Part shown: positions 28,092 through 39,362 of the stretch, piece after piece | Layout: each line of letters begins with the position of its first letter | How positions within the stretch are numbered: position 1 is the first letter of the stretch | DNA from: Deinococcus sp. AJ005 | GTDB taxonomy: Bacteria > Deinococcota > Deinococci > Deinococcales > Deinococcaceae | Length of the DNA: 64,000 bases | Assembly (NCBI RefSeq): GCF_009017495.1 | Contig: NZ_CP044990.1 | Span: 2,003,001 to 2,067,000 of the forward strand | Direction: 5' to 3' | Position numbers and translations under genes: made by a program | The notes under the pieces: model-generated | What the model was told of the DNA's origin: nothing | Database searches by the model: none | What the model saw: the letters and a program-made list of their open reading frames with translations, nothing else

Positions 28092-29432
28092 ATGACCACC
28101 CCTACCAGTCCCGTCCCCACCACTGCCGAGGCCAGTGCTTCCCGCCGCGTCCTGACTCTGTCCACGTTGGCCTTCACGCTGATGTTCGCCGTATGGCTGA
28201 TGTTCGGCATCCTGGGTCTGCCCATTCGCAAGGAATTCGGCCTGAGCGACGTGCAACTGTCCTGGCTCTCGGCGGTGGCCGTGCTGAACGGCTCGCTGTG
28301 GCGGCTGCCTGCGGGCATCATCACAGACCGCCTGGGCGGACGCCGCGTCATGGGCGCGATGCTGCTGCTGACCGCCATTCCCGCCTTTTTAATCGCTTAC
28401 GTGCAGAGTTACCCCATGCTGCTGCTGCTGGCCTTTCTGGTGGGTTTCGCCGGGAACAGCTTCTCGGTGGGCGTGGCCTGGAACAGCGTGTGGTTCCCGC
28501 GCGGGCAGCAGGGCGCGGCGCTGGGCGTGTTCGGGGCCGGGAACGTGGGGGCCAGCGTCACCAAATTCATTGGCCCGGCCATGATCGTGGCGATTCCGGC
28601 GGCGGGGCTGCTGGGCGGCCTTCTTCCCGGTGGGTGGCGGGCCATTCCTTTTCTGTACGGCGTGCTGCTGGTTCTGATGGGGCTGGCCGTGCTGATCTTT
28701 GCGCCCCATCAAGACCGCACGCCGGCACAGGGCCGTCCGCTCCAGGAGATGCTCGCGCCGCTGCGAAACGCGCGCGTGTGGCGCTTCGGGCTGTATTACG
28801 TGGTGTTCTTTGGGTCATATGTAGCGCTGGCTGCGTGGATGCCCAAATATTACGTGGACGTGTTCGGGCTGCCGCTCTACGAGGCGGCGCTGCTGACCGC
28901 GCTGTTCATCTTCCCGGCCAGCCTGCTGCGTCCGCTGGGCGGCTACCTCTCAGACCGCTACGGGGCACGGGCGGCCACCTACGGGGCCTTCGGGCTGATG
29001 GCTTTGGCCCTGCTGGTGATGAGCATGCCCAGCGGCCACATCGTGCTGTATCTGCCAGGAGCGGACGGCACAACCGTCACCCGCGACGTGATGCACTTCA
29101 CGCTGGGCGTGTGGCCCTTCACGGCGCTGCTATTTCTTGTGGGCGTGGCGATGGGCATCGGCAAAGCGTCGGTGTACAAGCACATTCCCGAATACTTTCC
29201 CCGCGACGTGGGCGCGGTGGGCGGGCTGGTGGGCATGCTGGGCGGCCTGGGAGGCTTCTTACTCACGCCGCTGTTCGCCTACGCCAAATCCGCCACCGGC
29301 TTTCCGCAGAGTACCTTTATCGTCGTGCTGCTGATTACTCTCGTTGCCCTGGCCTGGATGCACCTGAGTATCATGCGGATGATGAACCGCGCCGCACCAC
29401 ACCTGCAAGACCGGATTGAGGCCCATCCGTGA
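28092..29432 (+). CDS. Second nitrate/nitrite transporter, NarK family (MFS)
   Basis: 446 residues, about twelve helices, preceded by GGAGG. NNP signatures: WRLPAGIITDRLGGRRVMGA (loop 2-3 of MFS), GFAGNSFSVGVAWNSVWFP and GVFGAGNVGASVTKFIGPA. It is clearly diverged from the NarK at 21291-22649, like the NarK1-type half of NarK1/NarK2 pairs in other bacteria, where one is a proton symporter and the other an antiporter. The stop overlaps the FmdE-like gene by four bases. Divergent from the molybdoenzyme operon and probably co-induced. Confidence 0.88.
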   Translation: MTTPTSPVPTTAEASASRRVLTLSTLAFTLMFAVWLMFGILGLPIRKEFGLSDVQLSWLSAVAVLNGSLWRLPAGIITDRLGGRRVMGAMLLLTAIPAFLIAYVQSYPMLLLLAFLVGFAGNSFSVGVAWNSVWFPRGQQGAALGVFGAGNVGASVTKFIGPAMIVAIPAAGLLGGLLPGGWRAIPFLYGVLLVLMGLAVLIFAPHQDRTPAQGRPLQEMLAPLRNARVWRFGLYYVVFFGSYVALAAWMPKYYVDVFGLPLYEAALLTALFIFPASLLRPLGGYLSDRYGARAATYGAFGLMALALLVMSMPSGHIVLYLPGADGTTVTRDVMHFTLGVWPFTALLFLVGVAMGIGKASVYKHIPEYFPRDVGAVGGLVGMLGGLGGFLLTPLFAYAKSATGFPQSTFIVVLLITLVALAWMHLSIMRMMNRAAPHLQDRIEAHP

Positions 29433-30025
29433 GCGCCATTCTTGAGCCGCCGCCCCGGCTAGACGAGCTGCTGGCCCGAAGTGTCGCGCTGCACAACCAC
29501 CTGTGTCCCCGCCAGATTCTCGGCGCACGCATGGGCCTACTGGCTGGTCAGGCGCTGGGCATGGCTGTGCCGCGTACCGACAAGAAACTGATGGTGCTGG
29601 CCGAGACCGACGGCTGCTTTGCCGATGGCCTCTCGGTGGCCACGGGCTGCTGGCTGGGCCGCCGCACATTGCGGCTGGTAGATCACGGCAAGGTGGCCGC
29701 GACGTTCGTGGAGGTGCGAACTGGACAGGCCGTGCGAATCGCGCCACACACCGATTTACGGGCGAGGGTGCGTGCGGGCCGCGCGGAAGGCGTGAAACGC
29801 TGGGATGCCTACATGGACGCGTACCAGACCTGGGAGGACCAAGACCTCTTTACTGTCATGCCCATTCGCCTGACCCTGGATCTGGCAGCCGTGATCAGCG
29901 TCAACGGCAAACGCGCCATCTGCGACGCCTGCGGAGAAGAAATCATCAACGAGCGTGAGGTACGTCAGGAAGAATCTGTGCTGTGCCGCGACTGCGCGGG
30001 GCAAGGGTACTGGCAGATGAAGTGA
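29429..30025 (+). CDS. FmdE-family protein with C-terminal zinc finger
   Basis: 198 residues starting with GTG in a four-base overlap with narK. The N-terminal domain has ALHNHLCPRQILGARMGLLA and ETDGCFADGLSVATGCWLG, the His/Cys signature of the FmdE (formylmethanofuran dehydrogenase subunit E) domain, which binds zinc and accompanies molybdenum or tungsten enzymes. The C-terminal CDACGEEIINE and LCRDCAGQGYW are two CxxC pairs of a zinc finger. It probably helps mature or regulate the nearby molybdoenzyme. The mechanism is not established. Confidence 0.78.
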   Translation: MSAILEPPPRLDELLARSVALHNHLCPRQILGARMGLLAGQALGMAVPRTDKKLMVLAETDGCFADGLSVATGCWLGRRTLRLVDHGKVAATFVEVRTGQAVRIAPHTDLRARVRAGRAEGVKRWDAYMDAYQTWEDQDLFTVMPIRLTLDLAAVISVNGKRAICDACGEEIINEREVRQEESVLCRDCAGQGYWQMK

Positions 30026-30313
30026 TGTTCAGCCACAAATCGCCGCAGCGAGACTGGCTTCTGTCGGTGGTATTGTTCGAGCAAAATTGAAGCTGGTGGA
30101 TTGGGCGGCTCAGAGTCATTCCTACCACGAACGCTCCGCGCAGACCTCCAACAGAGGATTGCCGCGGCATCCCGCCCAAGACGATCAGCGCAAGGAAGCG
30201 GCGTTCGATCTGAGTGATCTTTTTCCGCAGGCAGCGGGCATTTCCAATTGAGGCCACTTTTTCCAGTAATGACAATCGGGCCATCGTGACTATTTCAGGC
30301 TAAGGGGCAAAAG
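30026..30313. other. Intergenic stretch without a recognised gene
   Basis: From the FmdE-like stop to the tRNA-Thr terminator I see no gene with convincing start, codon bias or family match. An open minus-strand frame (29946-30284) has unlikely composition. The section 30100-30240 might be a degraded coding relic but matches nothing I know. Confidence 0.4.
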
Positions 30314-30315
30314 CG

Positions 30316-30336
30316 AAAACCCCGCGCCAGGCGGGG
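30316..30336 (-). terminator. Terminator after tRNA-Thr
   Basis: Read leftwards: CCCCGC, loop CTGGC, GCGGGG and then TTTT. It lies about 20 bases past the tRNA 3' end. Confidence 0.75.
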
Positions 30337-30355
30337 CCATCTGATCAGAACTTCT

Positions 30356-30430
<75 letters not shown>

Positions 30431-30533
30431 CTGCTTTCTTTGCACAAGGCTCAGGGAGTATAGGCACGCCGCCACAGAGTGTCAAGGCAAATGCGCTTCC
30501 CGGAGCAACCTCATCCCGCCTATGCTGTCCAGC

Positions 30534-31265
30534 ATGATCCAGCCGCCGCCCCATCCCTTCCAGACGGTCCACGGTACGCCGCAGTCACTGGACTGGCTCT
30601 GTCTGGCCCCCCACCCCGACGATGCCGAGATCGGCGCGGGCGGCACCCTGATCCGGCTGGCGCAGGCTGGGCGCGCGGTGGGCATTCTGGAACTCTCGCG
30701 CGGGGAACGGGGCACGCAGGGAACACCGGAAGTGCGGGTGGCCGAATGCGCGCAGGCAGCGGCCATCATGGGCCTGTGCTGGCGCGGCAATCTGGGCCTG
30801 GGCGACGGAGAGTTGACCGATACCCCCACTGCCGCGCATGCCCTGGCCGCCGCCCTGCGGGCCGTACGCCCGCGCGTGCTGCTGGTGCCGCACCACAAAG
30901 ACCGCCACCCAGATCATTTCGGCACCTACCATCTGGCGCGGCGGGCAGTGCATCTGGCGCAGCTCCGCAAGGCCGATCTGGACGGCGAGCCGTGGCGCAT
31001 TGCCAGAACGCTGCTGTACCAGGGAAACGCGGACATTCAACCTGATGTGCTGATTGATGTGGGGGGCGTGCAGGGGCAATGGGAGGCCGCCGTGCGCGCC
31101 CACGACAGCCAGTTTTCCGGCGAGGTGATTTCCGAGACGGTCACGCCCGAGATCATCGAGCGCCGCCGCGCCCGCCAGAGTTACTGGGGCACGCTGGCGC
31201 GCGTGCGCTACGCCGAAGCCTTCGAGGCCCAGGACCCGCTGCTGCTGGACCCGCTGGCCCTATAA
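30534..31265 (+). CDS. bshB1: Bacillithiol biosynthesis deacetylase BshB1
   Basis: A zinc-dependent LmbE/PIG-L deacetylase, 243 residues, that removes acetyl from N-acetylglucosaminyl-malate to make the bacillithiol intermediate. Motifs: LCLAPHPDDAEIGAGGTL (zinc His and Asp with the catalytic Asp), ELSRGERGTQGTPEVRVAE, HHKDRHPDHFGTYHLARRA (third zinc ligand) and AHDSQFSGEV, which is typical of BshB1 rather than other PIG-L enzymes. Start chosen at ATG 30534 (MIQPPPHP) instead of the TTG/ATG 12 bases earlier. The stop codon is the first of a run of repeated stop-containing 15-mers. Confidence 0.88.
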   Translation: MIQPPPHPFQTVHGTPQSLDWLCLAPHPDDAEIGAGGTLIRLAQAGRAVGILELSRGERGTQGTPEVRVAECAQAAAIMGLCWRGNLGLGDGELTDTPTAAHALAAALRAVRPRVLLVPHHKDRHPDHFGTYHLARRAVHLAQLRKADLDGEPWRIARTLLYQGNADIQPDVLIDVGGVQGQWEAAVRAHDSQFSGEVISETVTPEIIERRRARQSYWGTLARVRYAEAFEAQDPLLLDPLAL

Positions 31266-31310
31266 AAAGCGGTGCTGTAAAAAACGGCCCTATAAACAGA
31301 GGCGCTGTAG
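31260..31310 (+). repeat. Three and a half copies of a 15-bp tandem repeat, each with an in-frame stop
   Basis: Units CTATAAAAAGCGGTG, CTGTAAAAAACGGCC, CTATAAACAGAGGCG and the partial CTGTAG, in register with the bshB1 frame. The first unit contains the bshB1 stop; each later unit repeats CTR-TAA/TAG. It ends 7 bases before the aspartokinase stop codon on the other strand. Probably replication slippage of the gene end. Confidence 0.8.
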
Positions 31311-31317
31311 GGGCGGA

Positions 31318-32730
31318 TCAGTCCGCAGCTTCCGCCCGCACGCCCAACCCAAAGGCCGCATGCACGGCGCGGGTGGCGTCGTCCACCTGAGCGCCCTCGA
31401 TGGCCACGCTGATGTTCAGCTCGCTGCTGCCCTGCGAGATCATCAGGATGTTGATGTCCTGGCCCGCCAGCGCCGTGAACAGCCGCGCCGAGACCCCTTT
31501 CTGGCCGCGCATGCCACTGCCCACGATGGCGAGGACCGCTACATCCGACTGGCGGTCCACCTTCAGTTCGCGGCTGACTCCGGCGCGTAGGGCGGCCAGG
31601 GTGCGCTCGGCGTCGCTGCTCTGCACAGCCAGCGAGACGTTGCTCATGGAGCTGCTCTGGGAGACCATCAGCAGGGTAATGTTCTCGCGGGCAATCGCGT
31701 CAAAGACGCTGGCGATCACCTCGGGGATGCCCAGCACGCCCGCGCCGCTGATGTTGATGATGGACACGTTGCGGATGGCGGTCACCGCCTTGACGGGCTG
31801 CCCAGCCTCGTCCTGGGCCTGGGCCTGCACCAGGGTGCCGGGAAAATCGGGATCAGCGGCGCTCTTGACCCGCAAGGGGATTCCACTTTCCTGCAATGGC
31901 GTGACCGCCAGCGGGTGCAGCACCTTCGCGCCAAAGTAGGCCAGCTCCATGACCTCGCCGTAGCTGAGGACTGTGATGTTGCGTGCGTCTTTAACTACGC
32001 GCGGATCGGCGCTCATCACGCCGTCCACATCCTTCCAGGCCCACACCTCGTTCGCGCCCAGCGCCTTGCCGATAATCGTGGCCGAGAAATCGGTGCCGCC
32101 GCGCCCCAGCGTGGTGATCGCGCCGCGTTCGGTCTCGCCCATGAAGCCGGACACCACGGGGGTGACTCCGGCGGCCAGCAGCCCGCTCAGACGGTCCTTG
32201 ACGCGCTCGTAGGTCGTGGGCAGCGGCTTGGCGTTGCCAAAATGATGATCGGTCAGGATGCCCGCCTCGCCGCCGGTCAGGTGATGAGCGCGGAAGCCCT
32301 GGCCCTCCAGCGCCACAGCCATCAGCGGGGCCGAGAGGCGCTCACCGAAGGCCACGATCAGGTCCCGGCTGCGCGGGGTCAGTTCGCGCAGCAAGTACAC
32401 GCCGTAGACCGCCTGACGCAGCATTTCGTGCATCTCGCGGATGTCGCGCACGGTGGGGCTGTCGGGGGCCGCGCCGAGTTCCTGGGCCGCCGTGAAGTGG
32501 CGGGTTCGCAGCGCAGCGATCTCGTCGTTGGCGGCGGCGATGTCCCCGGATTCGGCGGCGTCGGCCAGGGCCAGCAGGCCGTTGGTCACCCCGGCCATCG
32601 CAGAGACCACCACCACCACGCGCACGCCCGCCGAGAGGCTGCGGCCCGTCAGCGAGGCGCTGTGGCGAATGGCTCTGGCGTCCTGCATGTTGGTGCCACC
32701 AAATTTCATTACGAGAAGGGTGTCGCTCAT
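31318..32730 (-). CDS. lysC: Aspartate kinase
   Basis: 470 residues; phosphorylates aspartate as the first step toward threonine, methionine and diaminopimelate. The kinase domain opens [20 protein letters not shown] (KFGGT phosphate loop), with [39 protein letters not shown] and [15 protein letters not shown]. Two ACT domains follow ([20 protein letters not shown] and [20 protein letters not shown]) for feedback control. The length is closer to the long E. coli LysC than to the alpha/beta type with an internal start. Because lysine here is probably made by the aminoadipate route (see 39363), it should serve threonine and methionine synthesis. The symbol follows the family, not the pathway. 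Confidence 0.92.
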   Translation of the reverse strand: MSDTLLVMKFGGTNMQDARAIRHSASLTGRSLSAGVRVVVVVSAMAGVTNGLLALADAAESGDIAAANDEIAALRTRHFTAAQELGAAPDSPTVRDIREMHEMLRQAVYGVYLLRELTPRSRDLIVAFGERLSAPLMAVALEGQGFRAHHLTGGEAGILTDHHFGNAKPLPTTYERVKDRLSGLLAAGVTPVVSGFMGETERGAITTLGRGGTDFSATIIGKALGANEVWAWKDVDGVMSADPRVVKDARNITVLSYGEVMELAYFGAKVLHPLAVTPLQESGIPLRVKSAADPDFPGTLVQAQAQDEAGQPVKAVTAIRNVSIINISGAGVLGIPEVIASVFDAIARENITLLMVSQSSSMSNVSLAVQSSDAERTLAALRAGVSRELKVDRQSDVAVLAIVGSGMRGQKGVSARLFTALAGQDINILMISQGSSELNISVAIEGAQVDDATRAVHAAFGLGVRAEAAD

Positions 32731-32833
32731 GGGGGTCAGTATGGAGCGAGGCGAATGACCGGGGGAAAGGAAGTCTGGGCAGCCAACGAAAAGGGAGGGC
32801 GGATGCTCACCACGCTCCCCGCCGGATTCGGCT

Positions 32834-33634
32834 TCAGTGGTCTGAATGTTCCGTTCCGCTTCCGTGCGTTGGTGGAGCCTGACCCGACAGGGATGCTGTC
32901 ACGCCCAGCACCGCCAGTAGCGTCAGCGCCTCGGCGGCCAGACGGGGGCGCACACCCTGACCTACGGCAAAAGCGCGGCGAACGACGATGGCGGCCAGCA
33001 GTGCCAACCCCACCAGCGCCACCTTGAGCAGCAGCGTGCGCCCATAGCCCGATGCGGGGAGTTGCAACAGGTTGCCCGCATGTTCCAGTGACATCCACAC
33101 GCCACTGACGCCCAGCACCAGCACCGAACCAAGAGCGTAGGGCGTGAATCTACGGGCCAGGGCAGCCGTGGCTCCACGCCGCGTCAGCAGCGCGAAGACG
33201 CCGCCCACCCACAGGCACATCGCCCCGCCGTGCAGGGTGTGTAGGACGTAGACAAGCTGCCCGTGCGAGGCCCCGTGCCCAATTCCAGCCAGTCCCCACA
33301 GCAGCACACCTGAAGCGCCCAGCGTCGCCAGCCACGTCAGGTCCGCGATTTCGGCAGCCAGCAGGACTAACGCCCCGATCCACACAATCAGGACGGCGCG
33401 GCCCGCCACCGTACCCGTCAGGTAATCCAGAATGTCAGCAGGGGCGGTGAAGCCCAATGCGGCCAGGGTGGTGTACACGCCCAGACCGCCGCCCAGGATC
33501 AGCAGCGCCAGCCCTGCGCCCAGCCAGACCAACCCCGGATGCCCTGGCGTCAGCAGCCTCCGGGCAAAGGCACCACCCACCAGCAGTGCCGCGCCCAGGT
33601 ACAGCAGCAGGTTGGGCAGCAATTCGGGTGTCAT
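32834..33634 (-). CDS. copD: Copper resistance protein CopD-like membrane protein
   Basis: 266 residues with eight or so transmembrane helices. It has the CopD domain features: [19 protein letters not shown], where the His and W/G pattern is diagnostic, and [20 protein letters not shown]. The tail is His/Ser-rich ([13 protein letters not shown]), suited to metal binding. It is believed to move copper across the membrane together with CopC, which it overlaps by four bases (ATGA). Last gene of the leftward DUF2946-ycnI-copC-copD group. Confidence 0.85.
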   Translation of the reverse strand: MTPELLPNLLLYLGAALLVGGAFARRLLTPGHPGLVWLGAGLALLILGGGLGVYTTLAALGFTAPADILDYLTGTVAGRAVLIVWIGALVLLAAEIADLTWLATLGASGVLLWGLAGIGHGASHGQLVYVLHTLHGGAMCLWVGGVFALLTRRGATAALARRFTPYALGSVLVLGVSGVWMSLEHAGNLLQLPASGYGRTLLLKVALVGLALLAAIVVRRAFAVGQGVRPRLAAEALTLLAVLGVTASLSGQAPPTHGSGTEHSDH

Positions 33635-34026
33635 TTCACCGTAAAAACGTTCTGGCCCGTGACCGGGTGGCCGTCCTCAGACAGGATTTTCCAGGCGACA
33701 ACGTATTTCCCGGCCTTCAAATCGGGCTTGAGAGGGATGCGGAGTTGCGCGGCCAGATTCCTGGCAGTGAGCGGCAGATTGGCAAGTTCGGAGGCGTCCG
33801 CTTTCAGGGCCAGCGCCGTTTTTGCACCATCCTCGGGCTTCATTCCCGTGCCCAGAGCCATCACCCGGAAGGTAGAAAAGCGCAGTTCAATGGGTTCGCT
33901 GAATTTCAGGACGACTTCTTTCGGGGCGTTGACGGTGGATTCGGCGGCGGGGGTCATGGACGCGATGGCGGTGTGGGCCGAGGCGGTGCCCAGAATCAGG
34001 GCCAGCAGGAAAGGAATTGCACGCAT
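33631..34026 (-). CDS. copC: Copper-binding periplasmic protein CopC
   Basis: 131 residues. Signal peptide MRAIPFLLALILGTASA is followed at once by HTAIASMTPAAESTVNAP: cleavage would expose an N-terminal His, the Cu(II) ligand of CopC. The core is EVVLKFSEPIELRFSTFRV, and the C-terminus has [20 protein letters not shown], containing the second conserved Asp/His pair. The Met-rich Cu(I) site of the Pseudomonas protein is absent, so it is a Cu(II)-only type. It acts outside the membrane, handing copper to CopD. Confidence 0.88.
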   Translation of the reverse strand: MRAIPFLLALILGTASAHTAIASMTPAAESTVNAPKEVVLKFSEPIELRFSTFRVMALGTGMKPEDGAKTALALKADASELANLPLTARNLAAQLRIPLKPDLKAGKYVVAWKILSEDGHPVTGQNVFTVK

Positions 34027-34082
34027 GGATTCTCCGTGAGGCTTTGAGACAGCGGGGGCAGAGTCTCCCCTGCCCCGGTCAG

Positions 34083-34526
34083 TTACTTGACGGTGGTGTG
34101 GCTGGCGGGCGTCTTGTCGGGCTGGGTGTCGTCCCAGGCCACCACGCTGCCATCGGCGTAGGTCTGGTAAACCTTCCAGACCAGTTCGCCAGGTTGGGCC
34201 GGATTGACGGCCTGAAAAAAGAAGCGGGCGTACTCCATCGAGGCAATGTCACCCTTCCAGACCACTTCGGTCACCAGTCCGTCGGCATTTTTGGTCACGG
34301 TGCGGGCAAAGCCGGGCGTGACCTGAAAGCGGCTGATACCCACGCCTGCGGGGATGACAAGGCGAACCTGGGTGGTAGCCAGTTCCTTTTCCACGGGGAC
34401 GTTCAGGCGGTAGGTTTCGGATTTTCCGGCGGCGGATTCGCTGGTTCCCGCCTCGGTGCGGACGGTGGCGTGGGCGGCGGCGAAGGACAGCAGCAGAGCA
34501 GCGGACAGGGTCAGAATTTTTTGCAT
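34083..34526 (-). CDS. YcnI-like (DUF1775) copper-binding protein
   Basis: 147 residues from ATG 34524-34526 ([20 protein letters not shown]); an open frame to 34706 lacks character. After the signal peptide comes [19 protein letters not shown], then [34 protein letters not shown] and [20 protein letters not shown], all typical of the DUF1775/YcnI cupredoxin-like domain, which binds Cu(II) with a Trp/His brace in Bacillus. The usual first His after cleavage appears as AHAT here. It lies between the DUF2946 and copC genes and should work as an extracytoplasmic copper chaperone. Confidence 0.82.
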   Translation of the reverse strand: MQKILTLSAALLLSFAAAHATVRTEAGTSESAAGKSETYRLNVPVEKELATTQVRLVIPAGVGISRFQVTPGFARTVTKNADGLVTEVVWKGDIASMEYARFFFQAVNPAQPGELVWKVYQTYADGSVVAWDDTQPDKTPASHTTVK

Positions 34527-34569
34527 GGTGGACGTTCTCCTCTGAAAAAGGGTGTGGGATGCAGGGTTT

Positions 34570-35001
34570 TCAGAGGGAAACGGGTGGTGCGCGGGCATCG
34601 GCGTGACGTGGTACAGCGGGGACGTCAGCCACGGCAAGAGGCAATGGCCGGGAAATCTGGCGCGGCGGGGCCGTGGGCAGCGGCAGGACGCCAGCCTCCA
34701 GCGCAAAGGCTCCGGTCACACAGAAAGGACAGTGCGCGGCGTGGTTGTGGCTCTCCCTGTCACCCTGACCCTGCTGGGGCTGCGGAACTGGAAGTGCAGA
34801 GGCGGCGGACGGCCCGACAGGCATCCCGGCCATCTGGTGTCCAGACATAGGGTACCCGGCCATCCGCACCATGCCCGACATTCCCAGCATCGGCAGGTCC
34901 ACCATGCCCCCCACCCGCGCCTGAAACGCGAAGGCGGCCAGCACCGTCAGCACGGCCATCAGGCGGCTGAGCAGAGGCTGGAGACGGCGGGCAGACTTCA
35001 C
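34570..35001 (-). CDS. DUF2946-like protein of the copper cluster
   Basis: 143 residues. A membrane/signal segment ([19 protein letters not shown]) is followed by a Met/Gly-rich stretch ([22 protein letters not shown]), which suits Cu(I) binding, and by [13 protein letters not shown], the HxxHCPFC motif of DUF2946 proteins found beside copper genes. The C-terminus is Pro-rich. As the first gene of the leftward copper group it probably binds or senses copper at the membrane. Assignment rests mainly on the CPFC motif and context. Confidence 0.7.
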   Translation of the reverse strand: MKSARRLQPLLSRLMAVLTVLAAFAFQARVGGMVDLPMLGMSGMVRMAGYPMSGHQMAGMPVGPSAASALPVPQPQQGQGDRESHNHAAHCPFCVTGAFALEAGVLPLPTAPPRQISRPLPLAVADVPAVPRHADARAPPVSL

Positions 35002-35080
35002 AGTTACAGAAGTCTAGTTGACACCCACCGGGGTAAGCGTCCCTACAGCCAGGTGCAGCACGCCCGTTTAACATCAAGCC

Positions 35081-35629
35081 ATGAAGCAGGCTGCCCTTTC
35101 CCTCATTGGTGTGCTGGGGCTGGGCGCAGCTCACAGTCAGGCCGCACCCTACGCGGCGGGCGGCGGCAACGCGACGTTCGAGTACCGCGTGACCTTCGTG
35201 AATGTGAAAGGGACGATGGAAGGCGTGACCAGCACTGTGAATCTGGACACCGACGATCTGGCCGCCACCACAGGTCTGGTCACCGTGCCGCTCTCAGAAT
35301 TGAAGACCGGCAATAGCCTGCGCGACAGCCACGCCAAGGGCACAGGGGCGCTGAACACCGCTCAGTTCAGAGATGCCACCTTCAAACTGGAGAAGCTGAC
35401 GGGCGGCAAATTGACGGAGGGACAGACCCTGGCGACAACAGCCAGTGGCCAACTGACCGTCAAGGGCATCAGCAAGCCGGTCAGCGTGCCGGTCAAAGCC
35501 ACCCTGAACGCAGGCAAGGTCAATGTCAGCACGCAGTTCAAGTTCAATCCGCTGGAGTACGGCGTGCGCTATCCAGGCGGGGCCGACGTCATCACGGTGA
35601 ACGTCGGTTTCGTGCTGACCGCGCGCTGA
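35081..35629 (+). CDS. YceI-family periplasmic protein
   Basis: 182 residues with a signal peptide (MKQAALSLIGVLGLGAAHSQ) and the YceI lipocalin-like barrel: ATFEYRVTFVNVKGTMEGVT, VPLSELKTGNSLRDSHAKGT, QFRDATFKLEKL, GQLTVKGISKPVSVPVKATL. These proteins bind polyisoprenoid lipids or similar molecules outside the membrane. Divergent from the copper group, 79 bases apart. Expression is probably independent of the gap operon downstream, which has its own promoter. Confidence 0.88.
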   Translation: MKQAALSLIGVLGLGAAHSQAAPYAAGGGNATFEYRVTFVNVKGTMEGVTSTVNLDTDDLAATTGLVTVPLSELKTGNSLRDSHAKGTGALNTAQFRDATFKLEKLTGGKLTEGQTLATTASGQLTVKGISKPVSVPVKATLNAGKVNVSTQFKFNPLEYGVRYPGGADVITVNVGFVLTAR

Positions 35630-35662
35630 ACGTTCTCCCAGCCGCGTATTGACCTATCTGTG

Positions 35663-36822
<1,160 letters not shown>

Positions 36823-36886
36823 ACAGCGCCCGCAGATGGTGGAGGGCTGAGGCCTTCTGCCATCTTTTTTATCTACAGGAGAAACG

Positions 36887-38056
<1,170 letters not shown>

Positions 38057-38374
38057 GTGGCTCCCGTCACCTGCTTCCTGACCTACGAGGTCAAACCTGA
38101 GCGGTTGGCCGAGTTCGAGGCATATGGACGCAAATGGATCACGCTGATCAACTCCTTCGGCGGCCAGCATCACGGCTACTTCCTGCCCTCCGAGGGAGCA
38201 TCGGATCTGGCTTACGCGCTGTTTACCTTTCCCAGTCTGGCGGCCTATGAACGCTACCGGGAGCAGTCGATGGCAGACCCGGTGTGCCAGGACCTGTTCC
38301 GGGAAGTGCCGAGCCTGATCCACCGCTATGACCGAACATTCTTAAGACCCGTCCTGGATGGGCTGGAGACATGA
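38057..38374 (+). CDS. NIPSNAP-family protein in the glycolytic operon
   Basis: 105 residues; GTG immediately after the pgk stop (no spacer) and ATGA overlap with tpiA, so it is embedded in the glycolytic operon. [38 protein letters not shown] and [19 protein letters not shown] give the ferredoxin-like alpha/beta-barrel dimer fold of NIPSNAP proteins. Function in bacteria is mostly unknown. Insertion between pgk and tpiA with zero spacing suggests it is expressed at the same level as the glycolytic enzymes. Confidence 0.8.
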   Translation: MAPVTCFLTYEVKPERLAEFEAYGRKWITLINSFGGQHHGYFLPSEGASDLAYALFTFPSLAAYERYREQSMADPVCQDLFREVPSLIHRYDRTFLRPVLDGLET

Positions 38375-39108
38375 TGACTCAGAACTTGCTTGCCCTGAAC
38401 TGGAAGATGAACAAGACCCCCGCCGAAGCCCGCGCCTGGGCCGAGGAACTGCGCGAGAAGCTGACGGCGAACGACACCGAACTGGCCGTCATGGCCCCGT
38501 CTATCGCTTTACCGTCGCTAGCCGCACATCTGCCCCCCGGCGTGGCGCTGGGCGCACAGGACGTGTCGGCGCATGAGTCTGGTGCATACACCGGAGAGAT
38601 CAGCGCCGCCATGCTGATCGACGTGGGCGCAAAATACGCCGTCGTGGGCCACAGCGAACGCCGCGAGTACCACCACGAGTCCGACGCAGATGTGGCCGCC
38701 AAGGCCAGGCAGGCGCAGGCGAACGGTCTGATCCCCATCATCTGCGTGGGCGAGGGCCTGGACGTGCGCGAGAAGGGCGAACAGGTGGCCTATACGCTGG
38801 GCCAGTTGGAAGGCAGCCTGAGCGGCGTGGGGCCGGAAATCGTTGTGGCCTACGAACCCGTCTGGGCCATCGGCACGGGCAAGACCGCCACCGCCGACGA
38901 CGCCGAGGAACTGGCCGCCGCCATCCGGGGCGCGCTGATCGAGCGCTACGGCAGCGACGCCGACGGCATCCGCATCCTGTACGGCGGCAGCGTCAAGCCG
39001 GACAACATCGCTACCCTCTGTGCCAAACCCAACGTGAACGGCGCTTTAGTGGGCGGTGCGAGCCTCAAGGTGCCGGACGTGATCGGCATGAATGACGCCC
39101 TGAAGTAA
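38371..39108 (+). CDS. tpiA: Triosephosphate isomerase
   Basis: About 245 residues, interconverts dihydroxyacetone phosphate and glyceraldehyde-3-phosphate. Catalytic Lys in [15 protein letters not shown], His in [12 protein letters not shown], Glu in [16 protein letters not shown], and phosphate loop [10 protein letters not shown] followed by GALVGGASL. Two consecutive ATG codons (38371 and 38374) are possible starts; the first overlaps the NIPSNAP stop. The last gene of the operon, followed by a strong hairpin. Confidence 0.96.
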   Translation: MMTQNLLALNWKMNKTPAEARAWAEELREKLTANDTELAVMAPSIALPSLAAHLPPGVALGAQDVSAHESGAYTGEISAAMLIDVGAKYAVVGHSERREYHHESDADVAAKARQAQANGLIPIICVGEGLDVREKGEQVAYTLGQLEGSLSGVGPEIVVAYEPVWAIGTGKTATADDAEELAAAIRGALIERYGSDADGIRILYGGSVKPDNIATLCAKPNVNGALVGGASLKVPDVIGMNDALK

Positions 39109-39121
39109 AGCGCACAACGTA

Positions 39122-39156
39122 GAACTCCCCCACCCGAATCTGGGGTGGGGGAGTTC
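39122..39156. terminator. Strong hairpin ending the glycolytic operon
   Basis: GAACTCCCCCACCC and GGGTGGGGGAGTTC form a perfect 14-bp stem with a 7-base loop, 14 bases after the tpiA stop. There is no long T-run, so it may act as a terminator or as an mRNA 3'-end stabiliser. Confidence 0.7.
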
Positions 39157-39362
39157 TGCTGACTGGGCCGTTGTACGCCACGCGGGTGGAAACCTGGATG
39201 GGGCATTTCCGAAAACAGACCCTGGCACGTTCCTGTGGCGATCTCACGGTCAGTACCTCGATATGGGGAACTGACCCGCCTGACCTCCACCAGCAAAAGA
39301 ATCGGGGCCAGACCCACTACCGCTCCATTCACAGCCTGCATGCCCCAGCGTGACAGGACGGG

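Noticed and set aside
31260..31310. Recoding or read-through signal after bshB1
   Set aside because: Four stops in frame and no downstream domain; simple slippage duplication explains it.
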